From Rhodopseudomonas sp. (lineage in GTDB: Bacteria; Pseudomonadota; Alphaproteobacteria; Rhizobiales; Xanthobacteraceae): 64,000 nucleotides of DNA. Both the position numbers and the translations under genes were made by a program. The stretch lies in contig NZ_JACABA010000002.1 of NCBI RefSeq assembly GCF_013377015.1, positions 1,207,691-1,271,690 on the forward strand, written 5' to 3'. The notes beneath the pieces are model-generated. The model did not search any database and was not told where the DNA came from. It saw only the letters and a program-made list of their open reading frames with translations. Shown in pieces: positions 36,683 through 46,167 of this stretch (its first letter is position 1; each line of letters starts with the position of its first letter).

Positions 36683-38653
36683 CTAATCCCTGGATAAGGC
36701 GGCCGAGGGATCGAGAAAGGACGCCTGGCGCGCCGGCAGGTAACCGAAGACCACGCCAATTCCAGTCGAGCACAGAAACGCAGCGACAATCGAGATCCAG
36801 GAAAAACTCAGTTGGAACTTCGGGACGAGAGCATTGAACGCCGCGCCAAAACCCAGGGCGACGCTGACGCCCAGCGCGCCGGCGACGAAACATACGATCG
36901 CCGCCTCGATCAGGAACTGCTGCAAAATGTCGCTTCGACGGGCGCCTACTGCCATGCGGACGCCTATCTCTCCGATGCGCTCGGAAACAGTTACCAGCAT
37001 GATGTTCATGACACCGATGCCGCCCACGAGAAGCGAGATGACGGCAATCGCCACAATCATCAGAGTCAGCGTTTCGGTTGAACTGGTGATCGTCTTGCGT
37101 ATGTCGTCGGTATTGAGGATTACGAAATCCTTCAGGCGGTGCCGTAACATCAGGAGGCGAATAACTTCCTGTTCGGCATCGTCGGTGGCGGCGTTGTTGT
37201 TGACCCGCACCAGGATGCTGCGTAGCGATGAACTGCCGAGAAACCGGGCCTGGACGGTGGTGTAGGGTAGATAGACTGAGAGGTTTTGGCTTGAACCGAA
37301 CCCGCCCTGTTGCTGCTGCGTGACCCCGATGACGCGGCATGGCACCTTGCCGACCAGAATGACTTTCCCAATCGGACCGTCGGGGTCATCGCCGAAAAAC
37401 GTCTGGCGGGTGTTCTCGTCGATGACAACGTCTTGCTTCATGTCGCGCACGTCGGCCGCATCGAAAAACGCGCCCGCCGCCAGCTTGGTACCCTTGACGC
37501 TGAAATACTGTTCGCCGACGCCGTTGATGAGGGCGCTGGCTTCAAGCGGCCCGGAACGCAGCGTGGTGCTGGTGGAAACGGTCGGCGTTACCCCGTCGAC
37601 GTAGGCCTGCTGCAGCAGTGCCTTGGCGTCCGCGATGACCAGGGTCCTGACCTTGGTGGAGCGCACGTCCCCCAGATCCTTGCCAGGAAATATCTCGATC
37701 GTATTGGTGCCCAGACTGCTGATGTCGGAAAGCACTTTTTGCTTGGCAACGCTGCCGAGCGCGACGATGGAGACCACGGACGCAATGCCGATAATGATGC
37801 CGAGCATGGTCAGGAAGGTACGGAGCTTGTGCGCGGCCATGGAGAGCGTGGCCATGCGGAACACTTCAGTGATGTGATCCAGCAGTCGCCAGGACCAAAG
37901 CGCGGGCGTCCGGACGATCTGCCCTGCCGCGCTCGCCCCGGACCTCATCGTCTCTGCGGCGACGGACTTCGTCACCCGGTCGGAAACGATGATCCCGTCG
38001 CTCAGGTCGATGATGCGGCCGGCCCGCGCGGCGACAGCTGCGTCGTGAGTTACGATGATGATCGTCTTGCCCTCGGCATGCAACTCGTCGATAATCCGTA
38101 GGACTTCCTCGCCACTGTTTTTGTCCAAAGCCCCGGTGGGTTCATCGGCGAGAATCACGGTGGCGCCGTTCATGAGCGCCCGTGCAATCGAGACCCGCTG
38201 TTGTTGTCCGCCGGATAACTGGTTGGGCCGATGGCCTGCGCGGTCGGACATGCCCAGCCGGGCAAGCAGTTCGGTGGCTCGGGCGCGACGTTTCTCACGC
38301 GCCTCGCCGGCGTAGATCGCGGGGATTTCGACGTTGCCGACCGCGGACAATTCCGTCAGCAGATGATAGCGCTGAAAGATGAATCCGAAATGTTCACGCC
38401 GCAAGGCGGCCAGTTCATCGGCAGTGAGCGAGGCCGTTTCGTGTCCGGAAATCCGGTAGCTGCCCGAGGTCGGACGGTCCAGACAGCCCAGGATGTTCAT
38501 CAACGTCGATTTACCGGATCCCGATGCGCCCGTTATGGCCACCATTTCGCCGGCCCTGATCGTCAAATCGATGTCCTTCAGGGCAACAACGCTTCCCCCG
38601 CCGGATGGAAACTCCCGGCGCAATTTGCTTAGAACGATCACGGGATTGGACAT
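36683..38653 (-). CDS. macB: MacB-type ABC transporter (fused ATPase-permease)
   Basis: A 656-residue protein. The N-terminal ATPase has Walker A GASGSGKST, signature LSGGQQQR, Walker B VILADEPTGALD and the H-loop IIVTHD. A linker leads to the first membrane helix (RTFLTMLGIIIGIASVVSIV), then a large periplasmic domain and three C-terminal helices (MIVAIAVISLLVGGIGVMNI and later ones). With MacA and the outer-membrane factor encoded just upstream, it forms a tripartite efflux pump for macrolides, peptides or lipids; the substrate is unknown. Its start overlaps the region just after the macA stop. Confidence 0.92.
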   Translation of the reverse strand: MSNPVIVLSKLRREFPSGGGSVVALKDIDLTIRAGEMVAITGASGSGKSTLMNILGCLDRPTSGSYRISGHETASLTADELAALRREHFGFIFQRYHLLTELSAVGNVEIPAIYAGEAREKRRARATELLARLGMSDRAGHRPNQLSGGQQQRVSIARALMNGATVILADEPTGALDKNSGEEVLRIIDELHAEGKTIIIVTHDAAVAARAGRIIDLSDGIIVSDRVTKSVAAETMRSGASAAGQIVRTPALWSWRLLDHITEVFRMATLSMAAHKLRTFLTMLGIIIGIASVVSIVALGSVAKQKVLSDISSLGTNTIEIFPGKDLGDVRSTKVRTLVIADAKALLQQAYVDGVTPTVSTSTTLRSGPLEASALINGVGEQYFSVKGTKLAAGAFFDAADVRDMKQDVVIDENTRQTFFGDDPDGPIGKVILVGKVPCRVIGVTQQQQGGFGSSQNLSVYLPYTTVQARFLGSSSLRSILVRVNNNAATDDAEQEVIRLLMLRHRLKDFVILNTDDIRKTITSSTETLTLMIVAIAVISLLVGGIGVMNIMLVTVSERIGEIGVRMAVGARRSDILQQFLIEAAIVCFVAGALGVSVALGFGAAFNALVPKFQLSFSWISIVAAFLCSTGIGVVFGYLPARQASFLDPSAALSRD

Positions 38654-38656
38654 CGC

Positions 38657-39889
38657 TCAGAACCCCATGGGCGGACCGCCCATCTGGTTCTGCGATCCTC
38701 CGGCATCGGCGCTCACCTTTCCGGTGACGACCTGCTCGCCTTCCTTGAGGCCCTGCAATACCTCCGCTGTCAATTTGTTGTTAAGGCCGATCCTCACGTT
38801 GCGGGGAGACGCCGTGCCTCTCGGATCGAGAACCTGGACACGATAGGTTCCGTCGCTATTGCGCTCGGAGATCGCCGCTGACGGAATCGTCAGGGCGTTC
38901 TTTGTCCGGGCGACCACGATGTGCACTTCCGTGGTCATGTAGGTGCGCAGCCGTCCATCGGAGTTCGCCGCGGTGAATACGCCGTTGTAGTAAATCGCCG
39001 AAGTAGTGGAGGAGGTTGACGACGACGAATTTGTGGACGACGTGGTGCTCGATGATGAACTGCTGAAACTGCTGTCGTTCTTGACGGATTCCGGCGCCGG
39101 CTCGATGGAATCCAGCGTCGCCGTGTAGCGTTGGACAGGGTCGCCGAGAATGGTGAAATAGACCTCCTGGCCGGGCTTCGTCTTGATCACATCGACTTCC
39201 GATATTTCGGCACGGATCGTCATCATCTCGATCTGACCGATGATTGCGATCGTCGGCGCGGATTGAACGGCATTCACGGTTTGACCTGCCTGGGTCACTA
39301 CTGCGAGCACTGTGCCATCGATCGGCGCGGTTATTCGGGTATAGTCGAGGTTGACGCGGGCATTCTCGACGGAAACGATCGCCTCGGTGATCTGTGCATC
39401 GAGTGCTACGATTTGCGCGCGCGTCTGTTTGACGGTCGCGTCCGCGGTTTCGTAATCGGCACGCGATGAAGCTTTTTGCGAAAAAGTGATCTGTTGACGC
39501 GCGAGGGAAGCTTCCGCGAGACCCAACGTCGCCTCTTTTTCGGAGCGTTGCGCGCGCATGTTTTCCAGTGCCGCTTGGGCCGTGCGCAGGTCGTTTTGTT
39601 TGGTCACGGGATCGATCTGGGCGATCAGATCGCCCTGCTTGATGGTTTGGCCGATAGCGACGTTCAGCGAGATCACGCGCCCGGAGACTTGAGCTCCGAC
39701 CGCAACCATCTTGATGGGCTTCAGGATCCCGGTCGCCAGCACCGTCTCTTCGATGTCAGCGAACCCGACCGTCGCCGAAGTCCAGTTCGCAGTCTGCTTC
39801 GGAAACAGCTTTGTCTTCAGCATCCAACCCCCACCAATGGCGATGGCGACCGCCATGGTGACAACGGTTGGGCGCCGAGCATTCCACAT
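38657..39889 (-). CDS. macA: MacA-type periplasmic adaptor (HlyD family)
   Basis: A 410-residue membrane-fusion protein: N-terminal anchor (VVTMAVAIAIGGGWML), lipoyl half-motifs (TGILKPIKMVAVGAQVSGRV and YTRITAPIDGTVLAVVTQAG), long alpha hairpin, beta-barrel domain, and a C-terminal domain ending in a Gly/Met/Pro tail. About residues 270-298 form an unusual run of Ser and Thr absent from typical MacA. The ATG at 39889 is preceded by AAGGAG; a longer in-frame extension to 40099 is rejected as Arg/Pro-rich non-coding. Confidence 0.9.
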   Translation of the reverse strand: MWNARRPTVVTMAVAIAIGGGWMLKTKLFPKQTANWTSATVGFADIEETVLATGILKPIKMVAVGAQVSGRVISLNVAIGQTIKQGDLIAQIDPVTKQNDLRTAQAALENMRAQRSEKEATLGLAEASLARQQITFSQKASSRADYETADATVKQTRAQIVALDAQITEAIVSVENARVNLDYTRITAPIDGTVLAVVTQAGQTVNAVQSAPTIAIIGQIEMMTIRAEISEVDVIKTKPGQEVYFTILGDPVQRYTATLDSIEPAPESVKNDSSFSSSSSSTTSSTNSSSSTSSTTSAIYYNGVFTAANSDGRLRTYMTTEVHIVVARTKNALTIPSAAISERNSDGTYRVQVLDPRGTASPRNVRIGLNNKLTAEVLQGLKEGEQVVTGKVSADAGGSQNQMGGPPMGF

Positions 39890-39908
39890 TATGAGGGCTC
39901 CTTTTCTC

Positions 39909-41417
39909 TTACAATGATGGCGGGACATGGGGGCCGGTATCCGCATCGACCACCTCCGGCTTGGTGCTGTCGATGGCGCCGTCCCATCCTCCGCCCAGTG
40001 CCTTGGCAAGCGCGACGTAGTCCTTTGCAACGGCGACTCGGCTTTGCAGGAGGGAGTCCTCGGATGAGTAGAGAGATCTCTCCGAATCCAGTACATCAAG
40101 AAAGCTCGATGATCCGTTCTGGTAGAGCGAACGGGATAATCTCGTGGCCTCCCGATAATTGGTCGCGGCGTCCATAAGCCGGCGGACCTTCGTCCGTTCG
40201 CTGTTCAATGAGACGATGGCATTTTCAACGTCCTCCAGCGCGGTCAAGACAGCGGCGTGAAATGCGGCATGATACTGATCGCGTTGGGCCTGGGAGACGC
40301 CAACCGCTGCGCGTAGCTTCCCGGCATCGAAAATGGGCACTGTGACCGATGGGCCGAACGACCAGCTGACGGAAGAATATTTGGCGAGATCGCTTATTTT
40401 CAGCGGGGACGTCGAAACCGAGCCCGTCAGGCTGACGCTAGGATAGAGCGCGGATTCCGCCTGACCAATTTTCGCCGTGGCCTGCGCGAGCCGCCGCTCG
40501 GCTGCCCGGACGTCCGGGCGAGTCAAGAGAATATCGGCTGGAATTCCCTTCGGCAATGGCATTCGTGGCGTCGGGATCGGTGCCGTGCGAGCGAGGGCCT
40601 GCGCAAGCGCGAGTGGCTCGCGACCCAGCAAAATACCAAGGCGATGCAGGTCCGCGGAGTAAGCGGCTTCATAGGATGGGATGTTGGCCTCGGTGCTACT
40701 GGCCTGCGCGACGGCCTTTGCCACATCGACGGCGGAAGCGCTGCCCGCCTCAAACTTGGTCCGCGTCAGCGCTGCGGTCTCGCGCTGTGACGCTGCGGTC
40801 CGCCGCGCGAGGGCAATCCTGGCTTGATAACCGCGAGCATCGAGATAGTACGCGGCAACATCGCCGACCAGAGTAAGGAGGGTTGTCTGCAGATCGTCTT
40901 CCGATGCCTCGAGGTTTCGCGTCGCAGCCTCTACGCCGCGCCGGGTGCCTCCGAATAGATCAAGCTCCCAGCTGGAATCGAAACCTGCCTGGAATTGATT
41001 GTAAGGATCGCCGCTAATGCCGACTGAATCGTTGCCGACGGAGGATGTACTGCTCTTGTTCCGCGTCGCCGAGCCGGAGCCTGTTATCGACGGAAACAGT
41101 CCGGTAGTCGTCTGTTGCAGCGAATACCGCGCTTCCCGAATCTTGGCCTTCGATGTTGCAACGTCGAGATTGGAGGCGGTCGCTTCTTCGATGAGGGCAT
41201 CAAGCCGCGGATCGTTGAGGCGGCTCCACCAGTGGGAGGGATGCGCTGGACCTGGCGCCTGCCTTGTCTGATCGCTGCTCCAACGTGCCGGCACATTAAC
41301 AATTGGGGCCCGGTAATCCGGGCCAACGGCACACCCCGATAGTAGTACGGTGGCAACCATCAGCTCAGATAACAACCGCCAGTCGCGGATCACCTTCAGT
41401 ATGGCCGGGCCGAACAT
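39909..41417 (-). CDS. NodT-family outer-membrane efflux lipoprotein
   Basis: A TolC-like outer membrane factor of about 502 residues. The N-terminus carries a lipoprotein signal with lipobox LLSGC, followed by AVGPDYRAP as in NodT/OprM proteins; WWSRLNDPRLDALIEEA and two duplicated helical halves with IPADILLTRPDVRAAERRLA follow. It would be the exit duct for the MacAB pump, 19 bases upstream of macA. Start ATG 41417 gives a proper signal peptide with basic residues; ATG 41360 would leave only nine residues before the Cys. Confidence 0.88.
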   Translation of the reverse strand: MFGPAILKVIRDWRLLSELMVATVLLSGCAVGPDYRAPIVNVPARWSSDQTRQAPGPAHPSHWWSRLNDPRLDALIEEATASNLDVATSKAKIREARYSLQQTTTGLFPSITGSGSATRNKSSTSSVGNDSVGISGDPYNQFQAGFDSSWELDLFGGTRRGVEAATRNLEASEDDLQTTLLTLVGDVAAYYLDARGYQARIALARRTAASQRETAALTRTKFEAGSASAVDVAKAVAQASSTEANIPSYEAAYSADLHRLGILLGREPLALAQALARTAPIPTPRMPLPKGIPADILLTRPDVRAAERRLAQATAKIGQAESALYPSVSLTGSVSTSPLKISDLAKYSSVSWSFGPSVTVPIFDAGKLRAAVGVSQAQRDQYHAAFHAAVLTALEDVENAIVSLNSERTKVRRLMDAATNYREATRLSRSLYQNGSSSFLDVLDSERSLYSSEDSLLQSRVAVAKDYVALAKALGGGWDGAIDSTKPEVVDADTGPHVPPSL

Positions 41418-41669
41418 GGCCGCGAGCCCGACCGCTGACTTCAGGCGATATGGGCTACCCGCTTGTCCTTGCGGACAAAATTGCACGCGTTCTTGACCTC
41501 GCTGATTTCGACGGCGCCGCCTCGACTGAAGCGCCGCAGACAGGCTCGCGAAAGACCGACGATCGCCGAGGTCGACCTGTCTATTTACAAAACTCATAAG
41601 TACCAATAAAAAGCATACAGCTCTGTTGTCAACCGCAGGAATATTTCTGCATGAAGTACGAGCAACAAA

Positions 41670-42338
41670 ATGAAACAAAGGCGGATAAAGAGCGCTGCCG
41701 GCAAGCCGTCGCGCCCACGTGGCCGGCCGAGGGCAGTTAGCGAAGAAACGCGGCGAGATCAAATTATCGAGTCGGCATTCGATGTCTTTCTCGAGCTTGG
41801 TTACGCTGGAACGACGACGGATATCGTCGCCGCTCGTTGTGGAATTTCGAAACGCACGCTCTACGAAGTGTTTTCGAGCAAGACCGAGCTATTCCAGGCC
41901 GTAATCGTCGCTCACCGCCGAACCATGCTCGATCTGCCTTGCGATCGCGACGACCGTCCATTCGCCGATGCGCTCGCATCGATCTTCTGGATTGATATCG
42001 AACCGAGTCTCGAGCGCAGACGCTGGGCGTTTATCCATCTCGTCGTGACCGAAATCCGGCAATTTCCGAAGATCGGCGACATGCTTCGTCGGGACGCTGT
42101 AGAGAAATCCCGGCGGTTGCTGGCCGATAGGCTCGCTCTCGAAAGAGATCGCGGAGTTATTGCATCGGATGACGTTCAAAGCGATGCCGGCATACTGATG
42201 GACATGATCTTCGGAGGCCTGGCTATTCGTCCAGGTGGCCCGCCGAGGAGGCTCGATCGCAACCAGCGCCGAAACTATATCCACCGATGCATTGATGTCT
42301 TCCTGAACGGCGTCAGTCTGCGATCCTGTGGCCGATGA
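41670..42338 (+). CDS. TetR/AcrR-family transcriptional regulator
   Basis: A 222-residue repressor-like protein with a basic N-terminal tail (SRPRGRPRAVSEETRRDQI) and the TetR helix-turn-helix (SAFDVFLELGYAGTTTDIVA, CGISKRTLYEVFSSKTELF). The ligand domain resembles the TetR C-terminal AcrR-like type. It is divergent from the NodT-MacA-MacB operon across about 250 bases, so it probably controls that efflux system. No clear palindromic operator was assigned. Confidence 0.88.
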   Translation: MKQRRIKSAAGKPSRPRGRPRAVSEETRRDQIIESAFDVFLELGYAGTTTDIVAARCGISKRTLYEVFSSKTELFQAVIVAHRRTMLDLPCDRDDRPFADALASIFWIDIEPSLERRRWAFIHLVVTEIRQFPKIGDMLRRDAVEKSRRLLADRLALERDRGVIASDDVQSDAGILMDMIFGGLAIRPGGPPRRLDRNQRRNYIHRCIDVFLNGVSLRSCGR

Positions 42339-42395
42339 TGAGACTGACATTGCCTTGCTTTTCGATCCTTCCAGCTCCACCGGCCTAAGGCTGGT

Positions 42396-42776
42396 CTAGT
42401 ACAAGGGGATCAATCGTGGAAATCCACCCATGTCGGACGGCGGATTGAGAGGCTGTCGGTAAAGCGGACGATTCATATTTTCTTGTCCGAACGAATATCC
42501 GAGTGGAAACGCGTAATCGGTGAACTGGCGGTCCCCCGGAAGTACTTCCGTGCCGGCATCCAGCCATGAGCGCTTGGTTACGTAGATGCGAGTATGCGGC
42601 CCTGACTGATAGGATATGTTTGGACCATTGAGGCCATAATGATAGATGCGGCCGCGGTCGTCGTGCTTCTTTTTGGGGGCCGCGTGCGATTGAGTTGTGT
42701 CGATGCCGATTGAGATAATAGCGGCGGCGGCAAGCAACGCTGCGAGCTCCGTCGCGGAATTGAACTTCAGCTTCAT
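42396..42776 (-). CDS. small exported protein of unknown function
   Basis: A 126-residue protein with a signal peptide (FNSATELAALLAAAAIISIG then SHAAP). The mature part is basic and Tyr/Pro-rich (YHYGLNGPNISYQSGPHTRI, PLGYSFGQENMNRPLYRQPL). The ATG at 42776 has AGGAAA upstream; longer in-frame starts are less likely. No family is recognised. Confidence 0.55.
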   Translation of the reverse strand: MKLKFNSATELAALLAAAAIISIGIDTTQSHAAPKKKHDDRGRIYHYGLNGPNISYQSGPHTRIYVTKRSWLDAGTEVLPGDRQFTDYAFPLGYSFGQENMNRPLYRQPLNPPSDMGGFPRLIPLY

Positions 42777-43226
42777 CGCGGTTTCCTGATCGGAGCGCAT
42801 TGGCTTAACGCTGCAAGCGGTGTCGGTGGCCACCATGTTTGAAAATGATTGAAAGTAAAGCACGCAAATATTGCCGAGCGTTGCTTGGCGTCGACAAACA
42901 AGGCCGGTGCGCGCCGTCAACATCGGCAGCCAGTCAAACATATGAACGACGACCGGACGACGATGGGGGCGATCAAAAAGAATTGACGTCGCACGGCAAC
43001 ATTCGAAGCCGCGGCAACGTTCGGCCTCGAATGTGTAGGCGCTTACATCTGTAAGGCCCCTCGCAGATCATGCGCGTGGGGACGAGCCCGTGTCGAACAG
43101 ATCGACGGTTGCGGAAACGTCATTGGCAAGTTCGAGCAACATTTCAAAATAACCCGCAACATTTCGGAGATTTCATCGCCACATCCGCACCGTACGGTCG
43201 ACCATCGAATTGATGGGGCGCATGAG

Positions 43227-45740
43227 ATGAATGCCGGAATAAGAGTGCGGGGAGGCTTGTTGGCCGCCCTGATCGTGATGGTCGTGTCGTTCGGCACGAT
43301 AGTTCCTTTGGCTCCGGCTGCCGCCCAGACCGCGGCGTCGACCGTGGTCGAAGGCAATCGCCGCGTCGAAGTCGAAACCATTCGCTCCTATTTCAAGCCC
43401 GGTCCCGGCGGCAGGCTCGATCAGGCAGCGATCGACGACGGACTGAAGGCGCTGATCGAAACCGGCCTGTTCCAGGACGTGCGGATCAACCAGGCCGGCG
43501 GCCGGCTGCTGGTGACCGTGGTCGAGAATCCGGTGATCGGGCGGGTCGCTTTCGAAGGCAACAAAAAGGTCAAGGACGAGCAGCTGTCCGCTGAAATCCA
43601 GTCCAAGCCGCGCGGCACGCTGTCGCGGCCGATGGTGCAATCCGACGCGCTGCGGATCGCTGAAATCTATCGACGGTCCGGACGCTACGACGTCAGCGTT
43701 ACCCCTGAAATCATCGAGCAGCCAAACAACCGCGTCGATCTAATCTTCACGGTCAGTGAAGGCGCCAAGACCGGCGTGCGGTCGATCGAATTCATCGGCA
43801 ACAATGCGGTCTCGTCCTATCGCCTGAAGGACATCATCAAGACCCACGAGTCGAATTTCCTGAGCTTCCTTGCGTCCGGCGATCTGTACGATCCGGACCG
43901 GGTGGAAGCCGATCGCGACCTGATCCGCCGCTATTACCTGAAGCACGGCTTCGCCGATGTGCAGGTGGTCGCCGCGCTGACCGAATACGATCCCGAAAAG
44001 AAGGGATTCCTGGTCACCTTCAAGATCGAGGAAGGCCAGCAATACCGCGTCGGTTCGGTTGAGTTCCAGTCCAACATCGCGACCTTGGACGGCAACTCGC
44101 TCCGCAGCTTCTCGCGCGTCAATGTCGGTTCGCTCTACAATGCCGAGGCGCTGGAAAAGTCGGTCGAAGAAATGCAGATCGAGACTTCGCGGCGCGGCTA
44201 TGCGTTCGCGACGGTGCGTCCGCGCGGCGACCGCAATTTCGACGCCCATACCGTCTCGATCGTGTTCGCGATCGAAGAGGGCCCGCGCACCTACATCGAG
44301 CGCATCAACATTCGCGGTAATACCCGGACCCGGGATTACGTGATCCGTCGTGAGTTCGATATTTCGGAAGGCGACGCCTATAATCGCGCGCTGGTCGACC
44401 GCGCCGAGCGCCGGCTCAATAACCTCGACTTCTTCAAGTCGGTGAAGATCGTGACCGAGCCCGGCTCATCGAGCGATCGGGTGATCCTCGTTGTCGATCT
44501 CGAAGATAAATCGACCGGCGATTTTTCGGTGTCGGGCGGCTATTCGACGAGCGACGGCGCACTGGGCGAGGTCAGCGTTTCCGAGCGAAATTTCTTGGGG
44601 CGCGGCCTGTACGCGAAGGCGGCGGTCGGTTACGGACAATATTCAAGGAGTGCCTCGCTTTCATTCGTCGAGCCTTACCTGCTTGATTATCGCGTGGCGC
44701 TAGGGCTCGATGTCTACTACAAGCAACAGCTGCCAACCAGTACTACCAGCTACGGCACCACGACCTTTGGATTTTCACCCAGACTGGGGTTGGCTTTGCG
44801 CGAAGACCTTTCGCTGCAGCTTCGATATTCGATTTATCAGCAGAAGATTACGCTAACGAGCGCATACAATAACTGCAACAATGACCCGTCAAATTCAACG
44901 CTCGCATTCAATCCAACCCCAGCCTACATCAATAGTGTTTTGGGGGGTATAGATCCGACCAACGCGTCGAGTTCGTCGGTTTACGGATACGGATGCTATG
45001 GCGACGGTGAATCGGCTCTGCCGGTACGCAAAGAGCTCGCGAGCGGCGCAGCCTGGACGTCCATGGTCGGGTACACTCTGAACTACAACACGCTGGACAA
45101 CACCAGGAATCCAACCGATGGCTTGCTGATCGATTTCAGACAAGATTTTGCGGGCGTCGGCGGCGACGTGAAATATCTGAAGACCGCGTTCGATACCAAG
45201 TACTATATGCCGTTGGTCGCCGATATCGTCGGTCTTGTTCATACACAGGGTGGCATTCTGACGAGTGTGGGAGACAGCAATATTCGGATGCTCGACCATT
45301 TTCAGATGGGACCGAACCTCGTCCGAGGCTTCGCCTCCAACGGTATAGGACCACGAGACATCACTTATGCGGCCTTCGGGGCGACGGGCGATGCGCTGGG
45401 TGGTACGAAATACTGGGGTGCTTCGGCCGAGTTGCAGATGCCATTCTGGTTCTTGCCGAAGGAAGTCGGATTGAAGGGTTCGGTTTATGCCGACGCCGGC
45501 TCGCTGTGGGGCTATCAGGGCCCTACGTCGTGGACCGCAACAGGGGAAGTCAACTCACCCAGTTGTCCGAAATGCGGATTGCAGTACGATGACAGCAGTC
45601 TAATCCGCAGTTCCGTCGGCGTCGGGCTGATCTGGGCCTCGCCGTTCGGTCCGCTGCGGTTCGACTATGCTGTCCCGTTGACCAAGGGGAAGTACGACAG
45701 GGTGCAGCAGTTCAAGTTCGGAGGCGGGACATCGTTTTGA
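43227..45740 (+). CDS. bamA: outer-membrane protein assembly factor BamA paralogue
   Basis: An 837-residue Omp85 protein with a signal-like N-terminus and five POTRA-type repeats (for example TVVEGNRRVEVETIRSYFKP, VAFEGNKKVKDEQLSAEIQS, IEFIGNNAVSSYRLKDIIKT, INIRGNTRTRDYVIRREFDI). A 16-stranded barrel region follows with the conserved lid-loop motif LVRGF and the C-terminal YDRVQQFKFGGGTSF ending in Phe. It would insert beta-barrel proteins. None of the usual neighbours (rseP, lpxD, fabZ) is present, so this is probably a second copy. Surface-loop regions contain cysteine pairs (GCYGDGE, SCPKCGLQ). Confidence 0.88.
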   Translation: MNAGIRVRGGLLAALIVMVVSFGTIVPLAPAAAQTAASTVVEGNRRVEVETIRSYFKPGPGGRLDQAAIDDGLKALIETGLFQDVRINQAGGRLLVTVVENPVIGRVAFEGNKKVKDEQLSAEIQSKPRGTLSRPMVQSDALRIAEIYRRSGRYDVSVTPEIIEQPNNRVDLIFTVSEGAKTGVRSIEFIGNNAVSSYRLKDIIKTHESNFLSFLASGDLYDPDRVEADRDLIRRYYLKHGFADVQVVAALTEYDPEKKGFLVTFKIEEGQQYRVGSVEFQSNIATLDGNSLRSFSRVNVGSLYNAEALEKSVEEMQIETSRRGYAFATVRPRGDRNFDAHTVSIVFAIEEGPRTYIERINIRGNTRTRDYVIRREFDISEGDAYNRALVDRAERRLNNLDFFKSVKIVTEPGSSSDRVILVVDLEDKSTGDFSVSGGYSTSDGALGEVSVSERNFLGRGLYAKAAVGYGQYSRSASLSFVEPYLLDYRVALGLDVYYKQQLPTSTTSYGTTTFGFSPRLGLALREDLSLQLRYSIYQQKITLTSAYNNCNNDPSNSTLAFNPTPAYINSVLGGIDPTNASSSSVYGYGCYGDGESALPVRKELASGAAWTSMVGYTLNYNTLDNTRNPTDGLLIDFRQDFAGVGGDVKYLKTAFDTKYYMPLVADIVGLVHTQGGILTSVGDSNIRMLDHFQMGPNLVRGFASNGIGPRDITYAAFGATGDALGGTKYWGASAELQMPFWFLPKEVGLKGSVYADAGSLWGYQGPTSWTATGEVNSPSCPKCGLQYDDSSLIRSSVGVGLIWASPFGPLRFDYAVPLTKGKYDRVQQFKFGGGTSF

Positions 45741-45836
45741 TCCCCGGCCTGAAAACCAGCTTTTGTCAGGCGCCTGTTGCGGCCAAAGCGGCGAAACGGG
45801 AAATCCGTGAGCCAGCCGCGCGACGATCATCAGGAC

Positions 45837-45983
45837 GAACCGCTGCAGATTATAGCCCATGCCGTAGTTCAGGACGTTCGACGTGTCGGTCGCGCCCTTG
45901 ACCAGTTGATCGGTCGTTTGAGCGCTGGCTCCGAACGGAGCGAGCAAGGCAACGCCAGCGGCAAGCACGATGCTGCGTTTCAT
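45837..45983 (-). pseudogene. PQQ-dependent alcohol dehydrogenase, N-terminal remnant
   Basis: An ATG at 45983 with GGAGG upstream starts a signal peptide (SIVLAAGVALLAPFGASAQ) followed by TTDQLVKGATDTSNVLNYGM and GYNLQRF, the characteristic mature N-terminus of quinoprotein methanol/ethanol (XoxF/ExaA-like) dehydrogenases. After about 49 residues the similarity stops and the frame runs into sequence antisense to bamA. The other 550 or so residues of the enzyme are missing. Translation signals look intact although the gene is only a stub. Confidence 0.6.
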
Positions 45984-46167
45984 GCATTCCTCCCAATGAT
46001 CTCTAACGGATCTGCGGCGATGCAACCTGAGATGGCGGCGGCGTCAATCGAAGGACGACGTGATTTAAAAAGAGAAAATTCGTATCGTCATTATTTCGCC
46101 AAACGAAATGCGGGGGCAGTTCGAATGCGGTGAAACATGCCGAATTTACAACTCGAGCGGCGCGCGC

